Below, one piece after another: positions 23,719 to 34,936 of a stretch of DNA of 64,000 bases. A program made the translations under genes and the position numbers. Under the pieces are notes generated by a model. The model was not told the DNA's origin. It worked only from the letters and a program-made list of their open reading frames with translations, and made no database searches. Numbering within the stretch: the first letter of the stretch is position 1; each line of letters begins with the position of its first letter. The stretch is from Gongronella butleri (Eukaryota; Mucoromycota; Mucoromycetes; Mucorales; Cunninghamellaceae), in the NCBI GenBank assembly GCA_025201375.1, contig JAIWZP010000029.1, positions 310,001 through 374,000 on the forward strand. Direction: 5' to 3'.

Positions 23719-23926
23719 TCCGCTTTTTTTCTTTTAATACCTTGCAATCGCAATAAAATTACTATATTTCGTAAAAAAAAATCGCGTAAAAAAAGAGCGT
23801 TCGTTTCAAATGCCTTTTGAAACGCCGATTCTCCGGTGATCTGGGGAGCAAAAAGCTTTACAGGACTTCCATCTCCCTATCTTTTCGCTTGTTTTCGCCT
23901 CTTTTTTTTTTTTTTTTGCTTTTGCG

Positions 23927-24608
23927 ATGGAGACAAGTAAGTGTCTATCGGTTGTTATCGCTTATGGAGGTCATAATTAATCCATTATCGTAGGACAAAC
24001 ACAGTCAGACTTGCCAGTGGGCCACCGGCCCAGCAGTTTTGATATTCCAACTATGATAGTCGTCGTATGTTTCGCTTTTTTTTTTTTTTCGCTCACACGG
24101 GGGTGGCACGGTGTTTTCGCTTGGCGCTTGGGTCCATCGTGACCGCCTTGAACGTCTTGAAACACGTATCTGACGACTTTTTCGCTTTTAATGCCAATTT
24201 TGCTTAGTATACGTTGGTGCTGGTGCTTGCCGTGGGCCTATGCTTTTGTCTGCGCAAGGCAAACACCCTTATCCCCAACCGCTACAACTTCCCGCTCTCT
24301 GTGCGACGCAATCGGCCGCCCAATCTCGATCAATTGCACGACGAAGAAGCACGACACGGCCTGCTCAATTCATATGATGATGATGACGAGCTGCTGGACG
24401 ACGACGACGATGGTGAGCCAATCATTGAACGTTGCGGCGCGTCAAAAAGCCCTGTTTCTCATTTTTTTTTTCGCAAAAAGTAGAGGATCATGCTCATGCT
24501 GCGGCCACAAGGTGGGATGCGCTGGACGAGGACGATGAACAGGACGCCCGACCACTGCAGGACGTCGATACCCACCACGCTTCGCGAGTACGCGCTCATG
24601 ATGACTAG
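23927..24608 (+). CDS. Small acidic single-pass membrane protein, unknown
   Basis: Four small exons: 23927-23936, 23994-24064, 24208-24412, 24484-24608, giving 136 aa. I do not recognise the family. After a short polar N-terminus there is one hydrophobic segment (about residues 24-42, TMIVVYTLVLVLAVGLCFCL), then a basic RRNRPP stretch and a cytosolic-looking acidic tail with two Asp runs (YDDDDELLDDDDD). All splice junctions have GT-AG ends and the frame holds across all three introns. The 10-nt first exon (ATG GAG ACA A) makes the start less certain. It lies 208 nt downstream of the SUN-domain gene in the same direction and could be co-regulated with it. Confidence 0.6.
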
Positions 24609-25004
24609 CGCAATGCGCTGAACGACCTTGTAAAATAAGTTTAAATAAAAAAAGGCGTGCACGCGCGCCAGCCCCCTCCCCATCATGGCCCTCTCTTCTC
24701 TCGCACGTGCGTGCAAAAAAAAAAAAAAAAAAAAAAAAGACAGAAAACGCGAAAAAAAAGCGCGTAGCGGGCACATTTTTTTGTTTTTGACCCCTTTTTG
24801 CGAAAACGACGGTTTATGCATATGATAGCTATTTAATAATGATACAGATGCGAAAGACGGAGAGAGGGAGCGAGTGACAGAAAGGGAGAGAGAGGAGTGG
24901 TCGTTTGGGTAACGAAAAACGTCGTTCAGGGGTGAAAAGAGGGGAAGAAGTGACGGAAAAACAGGAAGGTTGGGCAAATGGCGCCCCCATTTGAACGACT
25001 GACG
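24609..25004. other. Convergent intergenic region
   Basis: It lies between the 3' ends of the small membrane protein gene and CK2 beta. It holds a poly-A tract near 24715-24738 and purine-rich sequence near 24850-24900. No gene seen. Confidence 0.6.
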
Positions 25005-26129
25005 TCATGATGGCGAAGATGCAGTGGAGGCGGAGGCGAGTTTGAAGCCAAAGATGCGCGGTGTGTAGCGCTCAATGGACGTGTCGGGCACAATGGTCGA
25101 TTGATGTGTCTGGACGAGCAAGTGCGGGAACGTGGTACCAAAGTAGGCGCCATCCAGCACGGCGCTATCGGCCGCCATGCAATGAAACACGTCCGTGCAC
25201 CGCGGGCAATATAGCTTGACGCTTTTGACATATGGCCGATCGCTCAATCCAACTGGCAAAAGCACTTGTTGCTCACAAAAATGCCGCGGACACGTCCCAA
25301 ATACCCCCTTTTTGCATTTGGACACCTATCATAACAGAAAGAAAAAAAAAAAGCAAGGACGGTCAACCCGATGAATGATCATGTGCTCAGTCTTGGGAAA
25401 AAAAGAAAAAGAAAACACGCCCAACATTGGGCAGAATGCCAATTTTGCCACTCACCATCTGTGTCATGCCGCTGTTTGTTAGGATGTATCGGGCATGAAT
25501 CAACCCATAGAGATGCTGGGCCGCTTTTTCAATTGCCATCCGCGTCGGCTCATCGTACTCTCGGTAGTCTACAGCGTGGAAAAAAAAGGGAAATTGTCAA
25601 GAAACCATGCATGTCGCGTGGCCTTTTGTCCCTCTCACACTAGTGTTCCTGCGGGTCGCTTTCTTACCTAATTGGTCAGTGATCATCTCAAGCGCCTCAT
25701 TGTAAAAGTGTGGCACGTCCTCGTTTAGTCGTGTGAGATTAAATCGGTCCTCGATGTAAAAATCATCCACCTTGCACATGAAATCGTGCCCATTGAGGCT
25801 CAGGTACCATTCGATCCAGCAGGGCCGTCGTGCTACGACGGACGTCCGACCGTGACCGGAAAGACCACTCGTGCCGGTCACGCCTACAAGGTCATCCCAT
25901 CCGAAATAGAGAGAAAAAAAGAAAAAAAATCAGGAATCTGCGGCTCAATTGGATCCATTGCGACGCCCCACGCCCACTTACTTCGGCTCTTTGCTTTGCT
26001 GATCGATGACACAGACGACGATGGCAGCTGCGGATGCACTTTTTTTTCAAACAAGCCGTTGAGCCATTGCATAAAGGAGAAATCCGTGGTCGCGGGAAAA
26101 GGAAGCGACATGTTGTATTCCATCGTCAT
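25005..26129 (-). CDS. Casein kinase II regulatory (beta) subunit
   Basis: Four exons on the minus strand: 25982-26129, 25668-25883, 25456-25568, 25005-25325, giving 265 aa. It forms the dimeric regulatory core of the CK2 tetramer. Seen: the N-terminal helical part ([19 protein letters not shown]), [20 protein letters not shown], the [13 protein letters not shown] segment, and the zinc site formed by Cys171, Cys176, Cys199 and Cys202 (CPRHFC and CPRC), which dimerises the subunit. [12 protein letters not shown] and the C-terminal PRIFGFKL are also standard. The acceptor of exon 2 is ambiguous: a later in-frame AG at about 25835 would remove 16 residues before the conserved start. The first ATG at 26129 and another two codons on are both possible starts. 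Confidence 0.95.
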
Positions 26130-26910
26130 GAAAAAAAAAGAAGCGGAAGCAATTGGGGGTGACGTGCCACCTGGAAGAAAAAAAAAGAAAAAGAGGGAAA
26201 GGAAAGGAAATCAAAGTTGCATGGGAAAAAAACGAGTCAAGGATCAAACAACCTGGCACGACACAAGATCACACACGAACCTTTTTTTTTTTTTTTTTTT
26301 TACTTGTTGTGCTGGTAGCACCTGGTGTGCAAAATCCTGGGAGGCCGAGGCACTGGGGCCCCACCTCCTCACTCTCTGCCCTTTTTGGTGTACCTATAGG
26401 GAAAAGCGAACAGCCGCGCTCGTGTGGGGAACATCACCAACCCACATCCATCTGTTGCGCTCAATCGCGTTACTGTCATGCTTAGAGACCTCTCAAAAAA
26501 TGAAAATGATCAAGTGTCACGGGCAAGCAAAGGCCATTATATCCGCGCAAAGCAGCCTTGATGATGCCTTTTTCCGCCATTGCTGTTGCGTGACCTGGGC
26601 AACGTGGTCTCGCAGGACAAAAGGGGGCTCCAGGGAACATATCCAGACAAAGGAGAGCCAACGCAACAGTGGCTAACCCATCTTGGATGCGCAAAAGGAG
26701 GCGAATTCGCAGCATTTTTTTTGAATTCCTTGAAGCGCGCTGACGCGATTAGTGAGACGTGCAATGGTGACGCGGTTGCCAAGGCTTTCCCTTTATTTCT
26801 CAGGGCGGATTGACATTCGGCCAGCGTCGGAGATCCAATTCCGAGCCCACGCACAAGTGTGGTTGATCACGACAAAGGCGCCGCTGTTTCACCTTTTTTC
26901 TTGTTTCTGT
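26130..26910. other. Intergenic region upstream of two divergent genes
   Basis: No gene was found. It contains G/A-rich leader DNA for CK2 beta, a T run near 26282-26300, and a GC-rich, hairpin-prone stretch around 26325-26395 that is unlike its surroundings and is not explained. A short upstream exon of the pallidin-like gene could hide near 26750-26900. Confidence 0.45.
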
Positions 26911-27856
26911 ATGGCGTGTTCCTTTGCAACGTACTCGACACAGATCGCCGCGACGCTGGACAGCGTGCAACAGGAACTCGACCGCGTCGCGTAATCCAAA
27001 AAATGATATTTTATTCCTCAATTGGCTTAAATTCGCTATTTTTTTTCTCATTTAGACAACAGCAGGAAACGCTGTACGAGGAACTCTGCCGCACACGCGA
27101 TGCGTCTGTCACGGACGACGAGATGGCGGGCGTCAAAGAAATGGTAAAAGAGGACCAATGATACAGAAATTGGGAAAGCATAGCGGCTTATTCTTATGTA
27201 CATAGCTGGAAAAGACGCGCGAATACTACGGCAAGCTGCTGCAGCTGCGTACGACGATGGTGAACGTGTCGCTCAAGTCCAAGCAGCTGCTCAAGCGCGC
27301 CGACAAGCTGCGCGCATCAAAAGTCGCATATTTGGGCAATGTCGACGCGATTCGCCGCCGCGAACAGCAACGTGACCAGTCCATTGCCGCAAAGATTCAC
27401 CCGTCATCCTCGTCCACCAGCCTAAACCAATGGCAGCAGCACGTAGCCGCCACGCCACCATCTTCGGAGCCATCGATGGCCACCACACCCCCAAATCCGA
27501 CCAATTCACCCCCACAGCCGTCAGCGCCATCGCCATCACTGCCACATGCGTCGTCGTCGCCGCCACCATCCATCGCCATGCCACTCGCATCGATAAGCCC
27601 TATGTCCGCACCGACAATCGCGGATTTGGCACCCATGACGGAGCCCGTGACCCCTTCGTCGCCCTCTGTCGCATCCGCCACGCCATCATCGCCCGCAACC
27701 AGCATCTCCGCGTCGCCTGCACTCACGCCGCTCGCTATGGCAAAGCCGAAAAAGAAGAAAAAGAAACCAAAGGCGCGCGAGGTCGAAATTGGCGGCGACG
27801 ATGAGCCTGCGTGGGTCCCGCGCCGTGCCACACCGCCCGTAAGACGCGAAACATGA
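26911..27856 (+). CDS. BLOC-1 subunit, pallidin (BLOC1S6)-like
   Basis: Three exons: 26911-26990, 27056-27143, 27206-27856, giving 272 aa. The first 110 or so residues form a continuous coiled coil: an N-terminal heptad segment (QIAATLDSVQQELDRVA), a middle helix, and a strongly basic end with EYYGKLLQLR and SKQLLKRADKL. Layout and spacing resemble pallidin, a subunit of the BLOC-1 complex in endosome-lysosome traffic. A long Ser/Pro/Ala-rich tail ends in a lysine cluster (KPKKKKKKPK). The start is uncertain because the frame stays open upstream. The last exon may also be spliced at 27838 to 27890, replacing the final six residues by twelve others and ending at 27928. Confidence 0.6.
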
Positions 27857-29817
27857 GCCTCAATGAACTATGCTTTTTCTTGTCACCAGCAGAGCAATGC
27901 CAGCGATGCAGATACCCACACCTTTTAAGCAAATGACAATAAAAAGCAGCAAAGCGAGCTCTTTTCTTTTTGGATGACCCGGGACGTGGACCACATATTG
28001 TTTCCTCTTGCATTAAGCCGACCGTAAATGAATTTAAAAGTTCACAGTGTATGTACAATAAAATCAATCAAATGTCGATTCAAAGCACAGCACTCCAATT
28101 CTGCGATTTTCTCCATGCCATGCGCGTCTCACGATCAGTAGACCTTGGCCGCTGGAAAGACACGCGCTCGAGCAACGTTTCTCATCCGCTTAGTTGTCCG
28201 CCTTTCCCGATCGGCGCACTGTTTACACTGGCGCGACGCGATCAAAGATTTCAAGTCTGATTTGCTCGGTGACGGACTCGACAAACCACGACTGCTGCTG
28301 TGACAAAAGACGCAGAATTTGATTGTCTGTCGAATGAAACCACATGCACAATTAGCTAAATAAATTGATTTGGGCAAATTCCACACAAAAACTTCATTTT
28401 TACAACCATTCATAATGTCGTTTGCGAATCATGTATTGTGACGCGCCAAAACGCGTCGCATGGTGATGGCGCAAGTGAAACACATCTCTGGGGCGCCGGA
28501 TGGCCACTGTACGTGCAACTGAAAAAAATCGTCGTCACGAGCCGCCGAAACCAAAATCGAAAAAACAGGTCTCCAGAATGGCATCAAACTTGCAAACAAG
28601 ATGCGCGGGACCGAGAAACGAGTGAAAATCGCAAAAAGAGACGCAGTCGATTAGTTCAATGACGAGCAATGCGCGATTTTAGGTTTAACTTTACGCGCGA
28701 ATTTCACTCGAAAAACGCGTCGCAAATACATTTCCGACGCGTCCACGAGCAGGAGAGGCCTCAGATGTCCGGATATCATGAGGACCAGACGCGTGTAACT
28801 GCACGTTTGACGCGCTTTATCGCGCGTCCAAGTTGACCCGCAAACAGACTGCTAGCGTTAATTCTGCCCGGAACGCGTGTTTTGCAGTGATCATCGATAC
28901 CCACATACGCAGCAGCCTGGGTTCTTTTTGATGGTCTCTGTTTCGTGGCTCTATGGCCAATTTTCGTCGACTTGCCCTTGAAGCGAAAAAAAGAGGCAAA
29001 TTCGATTTTACGCGGGAACCAGTCGATGCACCTCGGGTTTTTATTGCATTTCTGTTCGTTACTCGAGTGCGTTTCCTATGTGGTTTAATGGCGCGGCAAT
29101 CCAAGGACTTTGATTCTTCGATTTTCCGAGGGTCGACTGCACCCCTTGGAAAATCCGTGATTTTGGAAAATGGTCCTTGCGCGCCATCTAGTGATCGCAA
29201 TGCCGCGGGGCCGGGCTCATTTGAAGCGGAAATCCTTGAACTATTGCTTCGCGGTGCAGATATCCTTGCAGGTTGCCATTTGATCGACAAACGACCAAAA
29301 TGCGACGAAAAAATTCAATTCGTGATATTCTCAACAAATCCACCTAACTGATCATCATTTTCCATGGCACAGCATGCGACAAGCAGAGGCGCAAAACGTC
29401 TACAGTAGCTTGGGCGCACATGTATAGCTCGATCCGTATCAAGCAATACATTACTGTATGATAAAATACAAAAAAAAGCGCCAATCCGACGCTGCCTGCG
29501 CCACAGCCTTTCTTTCGTCGCTGTCATGTTTGAACCGCTTGCGCATGCATTCCACAAAGTTTGGGGCCACTTAGTCTGCACCAAGCGAAGATAAGATCGG
29601 AAAACTGAATTTGTTCGTACTTTTTGTGGAGGAACAAGACCAAACTTCAATTCATTCACGAATAGTGTTTTGAGGTCTTGTCAATTTATGACATTTTCTT
29701 TATTAAATAGGAAGGGTTGCATGTTTACAAGATGTAGAATATGTATATTGAATATATACGAGCGGAAAAAGGGGAAAACTTAAAGAATGGGATGGGGTGA
29801 GCAGGGGCGGGAACAAC
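27857..29817. other. Gene-free island with R1 fragment and GACGCG motifs
   Basis: No gene was found apart from the possible extra exon of the preceding gene at 27890-27928. GACGCG/CGCGTC-type motifs are frequent at 28430-28830. An R1 fragment occupies about 28690-29350. TACAGTA lies at 29401-29407 and TACTGTA at 29452-29458. The right end is the 3' flank of the syntaxin gene. Confidence 0.5.
28690..29350 (+). repeat. Partial copy D of repeat family R1 (5' part)
   Basis: It matches the 15180-15650 part of copy A at several points: the cgcgtccaag region, gtgatcatcgat, the gaaccagtcgatgcacc string and the motif around ccccttggaaaatc. It is diverged and has no open frame of note. Confidence 0.65.
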
Positions 29818-31775
29818 CTAATGGCCAACACCAGGATGATTGAAGCCAAACCACCAAATCAGAATACCCGCGACAATGAGAATAATGATGAAAATGACAA
29901 AGCACATCCATTTTTTCTATAAAAATAAGAAAAAGAGAGTGAGACCTCACGCGTTCACGTTTTCTTTCTCTCGTTTTTTTTTATCTTACCTTGCGCGTGG
30001 CCTTGGCGCTGACAATGGCACGCGAGACGTCCTTGTTACCCTGTTCGAGGTCGTAGTTGACGGCCTCTGCGTGCGTCTCGATTTGATTCAGAGTCTCGGC
30101 CTGGGTCTCGAGCATCATCTGCATGTCCATGAACAGCTGGTGCAGCTCGAGAATGGTGCGCTCGATCTTCTTGATGTCATTGTGACGCGATTGCACCTCG
30201 CTGAGCACGGCGCGCGCCTGGCCAGAGCGATTTGCCTGCATCAGCGACTGCGTGAAAATCTGTGATGATTCGTCCGAATCCAGCACACGGTCAATCTCGT
30301 CCGGCGTCGCATCAGGTTGCACTTTTTTTTAAAAAAAAAAAAAACAAAAAAAAAAAAAGTGAGCAAATCCATGCAAAATGGGAACATTCGCGCCATTGCC
30401 AAAAATAGTGGCGCGCCTCGCGTGGCCATTGCTCAGCTTTTTTGCTCTCCCCTCGTCCCCCTTACCAATGCGGATCTGGCGCTCAACACGCTGGCGGTAT
30501 TTCTGCTGGTACGTGCGCTCAATATCTTGGTAGCGCTGAATGCACTCGATGAATTTCTTCTTGAGCGCCGCATGCTGTGTCTTGCGCATCGGCAGATCGC
30601 CGGTCGACGGCGGCATGCGAGCATTCGCCAATTCCAAGGCTAAAAAAAGAAAAAGGCACGTGTCGTGTCAATCTCGGCTTCGTGACAATCCCCCTTCTAT
30701 TTTTTTGCCTCCTTTTATTTTTGCTTTTCTGTTTTTAGCGGCCTCGTTCCCGCCTAGCGGCCTCCTTGGCGTGTCCCCTTTTTTTTACACCTCCTTGTCT
30801 ATCCTCCACTTTGTTTCGCCAGCCCACATGGCACCCCACTCTTATTTTTTTTTTTTTGTTTTTACCTTTTATCCGCTTTTTGGTTTCATTGTTGAGCTTG
30901 GTCGTTTCCTTGACGAGTTTGTCCAAGCGGCGATTGTTTTGGGCGGTCTGTTCCTCGCTAATGTTGACGAGTGCGGCGCCGTGCAGCTCTTCAATATCCG
31001 AGATGTTGGAATGAATGACACGCGTGAGCTCCTTGATTTCTTCCAGCTAGTCAAAATAAAAAAGGTTAGGTTTGGGTTGCACAACCGATGATCCTCTTAC
31101 GACCCAATCGCCCACTCAATTATAACAAAAAAGAGATTTTTCAATTCATTCCCGCTCGTTTTTACCTCGCCAAAAAAGCCGTCAATCGACATCAAATGGT
31201 CTGTCGACGGCGACGCCGCCTTGCGCTCCACCATTTCGTATTGATCCTGCTGCCGATGGCTGGTCTTGGTATACGAAGGAGGCGGATTGGATGGTGGCTG
31301 ATATGCATATGGATCGTCGTATCGTGGTCGCGACGTTGGCATGGGAGGCATCTCATCATCGCTACATTGGCAAGCAATAAAAGGTGAGAATGGGACGCAA
31401 TGAGTTGTCAGTCTCAATGCACAATGATTGCGTCTCATTGTCAAGCGACTTACCTAAGACGACTGCAAGTTGGAAAAACAAAAAAAGAAAGGCAAAAAAT
31501 AAACAAATAAATAAATTGTCAATAAAAGTGGTGCGTGAGGCGCGCGCACATTTGACAACACTTACTCGTAGCGCTTCTCGTTGTTGTTGGAGCCCTAATA
31601 AAAAGAAGAAAAAAAGGGTTAGGGGAGGCGATTGCAGCGAGCCACCGGCGACTGGGATAAAAAAAGGGGAAGCCGCCGGAGCGAGGCACCGCTCGTTTTG
31701 CCGGTTTGGCGGGTCTAGACTTACGCGTAACTCGGCCAGTCTGTCCCTGCTCATAGTAAAACGAGAGTTGGCCAT
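29818..31775 (-). CDS. Plasma-membrane t-SNARE, syntaxin of the Sso1 type
   Basis: Eight exons on the minus strand: 31725-31775, 31566-31594, 31454-31462, 31166-31361, 30866-31046, 30466-30639, 29990-30321, 29818-29916, giving 356 aa. It is a Qa-SNARE for fusion of secretory vesicles at the plasma membrane. Seen: a polar Pro-rich N-terminus, the three-helix Habc region (from IDGFFGE through YRQRVERQIRI), the conserved linker VQPDATPDEI, the SNARE helix (SRHNDIKKIERTILELHQLF to NYDLEQGN, about residues 235-305), and a C-terminal anchor (CFVIFIIILIIVAGILIWW) ending in a short luminal tail. Exon 3 is a 9-nt microexon (TCGTCTTAG). Skipping it also keeps the frame, so two isoforms are possible. 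The homology is very clear. Confidence 0.94.
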
Positions 31776-32156
31776 GGTTCGTGGTGGTTGAAGGAGTGGA
31801 AAGGGTATGGGATGAGCAACGGGAAAAGAAAAGAGAGAAAAAAAAATATAAAAAAATATAAAAAATAAAAAAAAAGAAGAGAGAGAGCGGTCGGCCAAGC
31901 GAGAAATTGCAAAAAGGAGGGAAGCCAAACACGAAGCAATTGCACCAAAAAGGAGACGTGATGTGGGACAAGGTGTAGGTTCTCCGCCAATCACTCCCCA
32001 GATCAAAATTGCCCAAAACCCGCGTCCCCCTCCAACCCTGTTTTTCATAAACTAGCCATTGAAATGTGTTCATGTGAGTCCATGTGCGTTGTGTTTCTGC
32101 TTTTTATGTGCAAAAGAAGGGTGGTATGGCGGATTTTAATTCATAAAGTTAAATTT
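31776..32156. other. Syntaxin leader and TMA22 downstream region
   Basis: It holds the A-rich (T-rich on the coding strand) syntaxin 5' leader and the 3' flank of TMA22. No gene seen. The open frames here are low-complexity F/S-rich translations of the T-rich leader. Confidence 0.6.
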
Positions 32157-33204
32157 CTACGACTTCTTCTTCTTTTCATCGACAAACTCCACATTGTCCT
32201 CAGGCACCTAATATAAAAAAAAAAGTCGTCGTGAGCAAACAACGTGCTCAGCAGCGCGTTTGGGCCAGGCGAGCAAGCAAAATGACCACTTACGTGCGGC
32301 CAATTGGCCATGATCAGCTCCATGACCTCGTCGGAAAAGTCGCCTTGGACGACAATTTCGTCCTGGTTCTGGTTGTTCTTTGCCACCGACGATCCGCACG
32401 CAAACTTGTTTGCAAACAGCTTGGCAGCCTTCTTGAGATCCACGCCTATAAAAAAAAAAAGGAGGTAATTGAGCGGATCGCATAAAACCTTGTACCACGC
32501 TCTATTTTCTGCCTACCAAAAATATCCAGACCATGGATGATCGTGATGCGCTTTCGCTTTGTTCGCTCAACGCGCTTGATGGTCACCTTGGATGACTATA
32601 AAAAGAGGGGAACTTGAGTAAAAAGTGACGCGACAATGGCCCATTGGCGTGTCTTTTCGCCATTTCGTCCGCGTGCTCGTTTCTATTGTACGTGCAGCAA
32701 GGATTGCATGCGCGTGTTGTCTCTAGCTAGGGCATGGCGCGAGCGAAAAAAGGGCGATGTTTTTTTTTACCATTTTCTTCTTGTTTTCGCGCTCCAGCTT
32801 GGCCTCGAGCTTGGCCGACTGGTCCTTGACGTATGTTCGGTCCGACTTGACCTCGCCCTCGTCGCCGGCGACCGTCGCTTTTTCCAATTGCTCGGTCACG
32901 TCTACAATCAATCAATTGGAGACACTGTGAGCGTACATTTTATGGGAAAATGGGGCGTGCCATTGGGACACACGCTGCCCTTTTCTTAAAAAAGTACGCG
33001 TGTGAGAGGGATTACCTTGCACGTCATACACCTTGTTGTATTCGTCTTCGTGGTGCTCCTTGAGCCATTCCCGGCATTTCTCTTGCGTGCCGCTAAATTC
33101 GCAAAACTATCAAAAAGAGAGCCGGAGTGAGCCAAGGTATTCGTGATTCCCGTTTGCCTGGCGTCGTCGTGTGTCGTCGTTTCTTATTTTACCTCGAGAG
33201 GCAT
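32157..33204 (-). CDS. TMA22: Translation machinery-associated protein 22 (DENR homologue)
   Basis: Six exons on the minus strand: 33193-33204, 33016-33106, 32771-32901, 32517-32595, 32294-32445, 32157-32207, giving 171 aa. With its MCT-1/TMA20 partner it binds the 40S subunit and acts in recycling and re-initiation. Seen: the N-terminal cysteine segment (FCEFSGTQEKCREWLKEHH), a charged linker, and the C-terminal SUI1/eIF1-like domain (KVTIKRVERTKRKRITIIHG, VDLKKAAKLFANKFACG, DEIVVQGDFSD). It ends VPEDNVEF plus a lysine cluster. The first exon is only four codons (MPLE), as short first exons are common in this window. Length and order match the family closely. Confidence 0.95.
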
Positions 33205-33630
33205 GGTGCAAACTAATGAAAATTGAAATAAAAAAGGAATTTTGAGTTTAGCGTCTCTACAAATGTTTGCCATGGTTCACGCGCTACGTACTGCCACAAT
33301 AAAACACCTTGCACGGCTCCATGATCAAGGGGATAAATACAAAAAAAAAGATAAAAAGTGAGAAAAAGAAACAAAAGAGACAAAATCGCATGAGCACAAG
33401 CCCCGCCTCTCTTTTGAATCCCGCCCTTTCCTGCCGACTTGGTGCCTGACATCCCCCTCGCACACCAATGACGCATCCTTGCGTCATTGACGCTTGCAAT
33501 CATTATAAAAAGTCGCGAGCATATTGCGCCGACACGTAAAAAAAGCACGTTTTTCGCGTTTCAAAAAAAATAAAAAAGGGGCAAAAGGTCAAACAATGTT
33601 TATTGTACGCTGTCTATCGCTTTTCCATTG
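33205..33630. other. TMA22 upstream region
   Basis: No gene was found. The segment is the upstream region of TMA22 and the 3' flank of the G-patch gene. GC-rich and A-rich blocks alternate, with no specific site recognised. Confidence 0.6.
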
Positions 33631-34936
33631 CTATGTGTCGTCGTCGTCATCATCGTCGTCCTCGTCCTGGGCCATTGGATTCGGCCGATTCATGCCCATC
33701 TTCATTCCCATGGGCCTTTTTGTCATGCCCAGGCCAAAAGAGACCTTGACAGGCGCCGATGGGGTGGCGGTGGCGCTGGTGCTAGTGGTGGGAATTGTGC
33801 TGCTGGATGATTGCATTTGCATTGGTATCTTTTTGGAGGTGATGGCGAATGATTTGGCGGGGCCCTTGGTTGTTAGCGAGAACGCTTTGACGGGACCGCT
33901 CTTGGGTGGCATTGGCGCAGAATCGGAGGTCGCCGTGTTGGTTGTGGTGGCAATGGAGGAAGACGGCGACGACGTGGGCACTGCCGCTGGATGTTTTTGC
34001 ATGTTCATTGCCTTTTGGATGCGCTGCATGTCGCGCTCCTCGCGTTTTTTCTCCTTTTCTCGCTGCTTATCCGTGTCGTCGGACCGCCGCATCTGGTGCT
34101 TCATGTCCTTGAGTCGCTGTACAATGGGGAAAAAAAATTTAAAAAGCGTGTTTATGCAAAAAAAAAAAAAAGCAAGATCTGTGTTACCTTGCGATGGTGA
34201 TGGTCGTAGCTCTGGAGGTGCTGATCGTACTCGGAGACGCGGTTGTACTGCTTGTCGCACAGGTCACAATAGAACGCCTGCTTGACCTGCTTGAGCTCCT
34301 CCTCAACCTCGGCACGCTTCATCACCTTGGCCTCGCGCTCCAATCGCTGCTCGTCCGTCTCCTGCTGCTGCTTCTCGCTGTCCATCGCCTTGCGCTTGGA
34401 CGTGGTCGATTCGGCCACCTGTCGCTCCTGGAGACCGCGCCCAATTCCAAGCGCGTCTTGTTTCACCTCAAATGGCACAGGTTCCACGCGACCTGGTATA
34501 AAAAAAAACGAGAAAAAGCGCGTGCGCGCGCGACATTAGACAAGAGGCAACGAATTGAACGTGGTGCGTTTATACCTTGGCCAGCCGACCCTAGACCCTG
34601 GCCTTGTTTCCAACCCATCTTTTGCAAAAGCTTGTACCCGACATTGGTGGCGGCCATGGGCACATCGACGCTGGCCGTCTCGGCTGCCTGGAATCGCTCT
34701 TCCTCAAAAAGGTCGTCGGCATCCATGGCACTGCTTGCATCATCGTCGACAGGTGCTGAAAATGGCCGTTTCTTTTGTTGATCAGATTCTTGGTACCGTT
34801 CCCACAGCTTTTGCTATATGACGTTTTAAGAAAAAAGAGAGAGAGAACAAAGCAATAAAGCTAAACACTGATCGTGGCAACATCGAGAGGACAGCGTGGC
34901 GTCGATTGTCCCATTTACCTTGGCAAGGTGCTGCAT
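33631..34936 (-). CDS. G-patch and C2H2 zinc-finger protein, GPATCH8-like
   Basis: Four exons on the minus strand: 34919-34936, 34576-34813, 34188-34492, 33631-34116, giving 348 aa. The G-patch (VGYKLLQKMGWKQGQGLGSA, about residues 59-90) is followed by VEPVPFEVKQDALGIGR, a Lys/Glu-rich helix, and one C2H2 finger (FYCDLCDKQYNRVSEYDQHL then SYDHHH) leading into RLKDMKHQMRR. That order matches human GPATCH8-type proteins, which are nuclear and tied to RNA processing. G-patches usually activate DEAH helicases; the partner here is unknown. The C-terminal half is Ser/Thr/Pro-rich with several KxFS/KSFAI-like repeats and ends in a run of eight Asp. The six-residue first exon (MQHLAK) is the least certain part. 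Confidence 0.85.

Noticed and set aside
26325..26395. GC-rich string with ggaggccgagg, reminiscent of the Alu/SRP RNA 5' domain
   Set aside because: Only a short match; the rest of the SRP fold, a terminator-paired structure and the conserved S domain are not visible. Chance similarity is more likely.
31362..32073. Overlapping F/S/L-rich frames on the minus strand upstream of the syntaxin
   Set aside because: They translate the T-rich leader and intron DNA; low complexity, and they conflict with the syntaxin splice structure.
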